From Mycobacterium terramassiliense (GTDB lineage Bacteria; Actinomycetota; Actinomycetes; Mycobacteriales; Mycobacteriaceae): a DNA stretch of 64,000 nucleotides. The notes below the pieces were generated by a model, which worked only from the letters and a program-made list of their open reading frames with translations, did not search any database and was not told the DNA's origin. Numbering within the stretch: position 1 is the stretch's first letter; every line of letters begins with the position of its first letter. Shown one piece after another: positions 61,932 to 64,000 of this stretch. Position numbers and translations under genes: made by a program. Where the stretch lies: the NCBI RefSeq assembly GCF_900157385.1, contig NZ_LT717701.1, positions 2,186,219 through 2,250,218 of the forward strand, written 5' to 3'.

Positions 61932-62761
61932 ATCTCGATCAATTTCGCGCGATGCTCACCCTGGGCGACGACACCGACGGCCGCACCGTGCTGCCCATTC
62001 CTGACCCGGGCGTGGAGCGGATATTCGGCGGACAGATCATGGCTCAGCTCATCGTGGCCGCCGCACCGCCGGGATCGGCCAAGGCGGTGAAGTCACTGCA
62101 GATCGCGTTCCCCCGCGCCGGACGCGCCGCTGACCCGTTGTACCTGGACCTCGAGCAAACCCACGACGGCCGCTCGCTCGGGCATCGGCGGGCGGTGGCG
62201 TGGCAGGGCCAGGAGTCCGCCCGCCGGGTGGTCGCGACCGCGTCGATCCTCGTCGACCGCGCCGACCCAACCGAGCAAGGGTACGACTATCAATACAGCG
62301 CCGCCGCGGCCGGTGATCCGATGGCCGCCAAACCCATTGACTTCGCGGTGATCCCGGGCGAAGCCCGCCTGATCGGCGACGGCCTGGATGTCGAGGACGC
62401 CGTGGGCGCGGACCTGGCGTTCTGGATGCGCTGCCCGGACTTCACCGATACCGCGCTTGCCCAACCCGTCATTGCCTACATCTCGGACTGGCCGCTGATC
62501 GGCACCCTGCTGAAAGCGGTGCCCGGCGTCAGCCAGCGCGACGCCCACGTCAGCGTCCAAACCGGCGTCGTCACCCATTCGGTGTGGTTTCACCAACCGT
62601 TCGACGTCGCCCAGTGGCTGCGGGTGCAGATCCGTGGCGTGCGGTTGGGCGGTGGCCGCGGCTTCGGCGCCGGAGACGTTTACACCCAGTCCGGAACACA
62701 TGTCGCGTCGTTCGCGCAGGAAAGCGTCGTGAGGACCCCCCCGAAAGGAATGCAGCCATGA
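61928..62761 (+). CDS. Acyl-CoA thioesterase, TesB-like
   Basis: This 277-residue double-hotdog thioesterase contains FGGQIMAQLIVAAA near its N-terminus, the TesB-type segment DGRSLGHRRAVAWQ, and the C-terminal hotdog (HSVWFHQPFDVAQWLRVQIRGVRLGGGRGF around residues 218-247). It releases CoA from acyl-CoA, which could relieve accumulation of dead-end intermediates. ATG 61928 overlaps the ligase stop by 4 bp. Confidence 0.92.
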   Translation: MNLDQFRAMLTLGDDTDGRTVLPIPDPGVERIFGGQIMAQLIVAAAPPGSAKAVKSLQIAFPRAGRAADPLYLDLEQTHDGRSLGHRRAVAWQGQESARRVVATASILVDRADPTEQGYDYQYSAAAAGDPMAAKPIDFAVIPGEARLIGDGLDVEDAVGADLAFWMRCPDFTDTALAQPVIAYISDWPLIGTLLKAVPGVSQRDAHVSVQTGVVTHSVWFHQPFDVAQWLRVQIRGVRLGGGRGFGAGDVYTQSGTHVASFAQESVVRTPPKGMQP

Positions 62762-63597
62762 CAGCTCAACATTTCGTCCACTATGAGGTCGACGATCGGG
62801 TCGCGGTCATCACCCTGGACCGCCCCGAGGCCGCCAACGCCCAGACCCCGGGCATCCTCAAGGATCTCGACGTTGCCTGGCGGCGCGCCGACGAGGCCCC
62901 CGAGGTTCGGGTCATCGTCCTACAGACCACCGGTAAGCACTTCTCCGCCGGGCACGACATGTCGGGCACCGATCCGTCGGCCGACGGGCGCAGCCTTAGT
63001 CCGCAGCGCACCGATGGCAAGCTGCTCGCGGAGACCTACTACGACTGGGAGACCCGCGGCTACCTGGAGTACGCGAAGCGCTGGCGCGACATCCCCAAGC
63101 CGTCCATCGCCGCGGTGCAGGGCAAGTGCATCGCGGCCGGGTTGATGCTGTGCTGGCCGTGCGATCTCATCGTCGCCGCGGACAACGCGCAGTTCTCCGA
63201 CCCGGTCGGCCTGATGGGCATCATGGGCGTCGAATACCACGCCCACACTTGGGAACTCGGGCCACGGAAGGCGAAGGAGATGCTGTTCACCGCCGGTTCG
63301 GTGACGGCCGAGGAGGCCCTGCGATGCGGGATGGTCAACCACGTCGTACCGCTGGACGACTTGCGTTCCGCCACAATGGATCTCGCTCACCGCGTCGCTC
63401 AGACCGACCCCTGGGCGCTGCGAATGGCCAAGCGGGCGGTCAACCACACCCTGGACACCATGGGCTTCTCGACGGCGATCGCGTCATGTTTCGACATGCA
63501 TCATCTCGGCCACACCCGGGCGCTCGCCGCGACCGACGGGCAGACCGTCGTGATGGCCGACCTGGCACGGATGAAGGCCGCCGGCCGCAGCAAGTGA
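62758..63597 (+). CDS. Crotonase-fold protein (enoyl-CoA hydratase family)
   Basis: This 279-residue protein has oxyanion segments GKHFSAGHDMSG and AAVQGKCIAAGLMLCWPCDLIVA. As in the other crotonase of this operon, neither glutamate of standard enoyl-CoA hydratases is in place: a Met occupies the first position and Val the second (SDPVGLMGIMGVEYHA). It may be a ring-opening or isomerising enzyme. It is the last gene of the rightward operon, coupled by 4 bp to the thioesterase. Confidence 0.87.
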   Translation: MTAQHFVHYEVDDRVAVITLDRPEAANAQTPGILKDLDVAWRRADEAPEVRVIVLQTTGKHFSAGHDMSGTDPSADGRSLSPQRTDGKLLAETYYDWETRGYLEYAKRWRDIPKPSIAAVQGKCIAAGLMLCWPCDLIVAADNAQFSDPVGLMGIMGVEYHAHTWELGPRKAKEMLFTAGSVTAEEALRCGMVNHVVPLDDLRSATMDLAHRVAQTDPWALRMAKRAVNHTLDTMGFSTAIASCFDMHHLGHTRALAATDGQTVVMADLARMKAAGRSK

Positions 63598-63629
63598 GCA
63601 GGTCCGCCGGCAAGGTCGCTTGGTCATGA

Positions 63630-64000
63630 CTATCGGCGCAGCATTCGCTGGCCGTCAAAGCTGTTCCACGCTTGCGGGCGAAGCTCGATGATGACGCGGT
63701 CCTGCCGGGCCAACACCGCGGGGTCCAAGCCGGCCATTGTGCAGAACCGAGGGTAGAACCATTCGGCCGTGGACACGTCGTCATGCACGACTGCCAAGGT
63801 CCGGGCACTGATCATCCGGCCATGGGGAAGCGGTTTACCCGCGCTGGAAACGGCGACGGTGCTTCGCGGATCCGCGACTAAACAGGCGACCCGGGGACGG
63901 TCGCGGAAGGACGTCACCCAGAACGCATCGCGCTGAAACACGTAGGTGAGGAACGCTGACACCGGCGAACCGTCGCTGTTGAGCCACCCGACGGTGCACT
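63630..64000 (-). CDS. Pyridoxamine 5'-phosphate oxidase-like protein (partial, runs off right edge)
   Basis: The reverse strand is open from the right edge, reading CTVGWLNSDGSPVSAFLTYVF then FWVTSFRDRPRVACLVADPRSTVAV, the split-barrel core of FMN- or F420-binding PPOX-family proteins. The C-terminus FDGQRMLRR follows RVIIELRPQAWNSF. The GTG at 63962 is internal to the fold, so the true start lies outside the window. The cofactor cannot be decided from the visible part. Confidence 0.8.
   Translation of the reverse strand, partial: CTVGWLNSDGSPVSAFLTYVFQRDAFWVTSFRDRPRVACLVADPRSTVAVSSAGKPLPHGRMISARTLAVVHDDVSTAEWFYPRFCTMAGLDPAVLARQDRVIIELRPQAWNSFDGQRMLRR

Overview
The window is high-GC chromosomal DNA from a non-tuberculous Mycobacterium. 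The evidence is a complete type I fatty acid synthase with the mycobacterial neighbour order (Tat-exported DUF1906 protein, fas, acpS, M20 peptidase, bcp, DUF3618 protein), an LdtB/LppS-type L,D-transpeptidase, an MmpS/MmpL pair, a PE-family protein, and many FadE, FadD-like and CoA-transferase genes. Many starts follow the mycobacterial leaderless pattern, a TAnnnT box about 7 nt before ATG or GTG. I do not assign a species.

Region 1 (1-19.6 kb) looks like an uncharacterised catabolic cluster arranged as divergent transcription units. It holds four translationally coupled acyl-CoA dehydrogenases, an F420-type luciferase-like oxidoreductase, an SDR, a GntR regulator, a tandem CaiB-like CoA-transferase, a 3Fe-4S ferredoxin, a P450, two Rieske oxygenases, an acyl-CoA ligase, two SnoaL-fold proteins, two MaoC/hotdog proteins, a mycothiol-isomerase-like protein, an aldehyde dehydrogenase and an AttH/CrtC-like protein. 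Oxygenation, aldehyde oxidation, CoA activation and beta-oxidation steps are all present, so a hydrophobic substrate such as a terpenoid, steroid or cyclic acid is plausible. One Rieske gene carries an in-frame 54-bp tandem repeat array.

Region 2 (19.6-35.4 kb) runs from a MerR regulator, divergent from the repeat-bearing Rieske gene, into the conserved fas-acpS core and a DUF3556 membrane protein.

Region 3 (35.4-39.8 kb) is bounded by a 24-bp exact direct repeat. The right copy is the 3' end of an intact tRNA-Lys(CTT) and the left copy is a detached tRNA fragment. This is the classical geometry of an element integrated into a tRNA gene. The cargo is a small zinc-ribbon protein and mmpS/mmpL; no integrase is left.

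Region 4 (39.9-47.4 kb) has an Eis-like acetyltransferase, a DMT-type membrane protein and ldtB. It then becomes a compositionally mosaic stretch: a PE gene with an AT-rich 3' part, small orphan ORFs, a two-helix membrane protein, a truncated serine recombinase, and a beheaded dihydrodipicolinate-reductase-like gene.

Region 5 (48-63.6 kb) is a second lipid or aromatic catabolic cluster. It holds a reductase, three SDRs, an aldehyde dehydrogenase, an alpha/beta hydrolase, a TetR regulator, a CaiB CoA-transferase, a DapA-family lyase, an alpha/beta-type FadE pair, two crotonase-fold proteins lacking the usual glutamates, an acyl-CoA ligase and a thioesterase. Genes from 55.6 to 63.6 kb are tightly coupled and probably one operon. 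A partial pyridoxamine-oxidase-like gene runs off the right edge.
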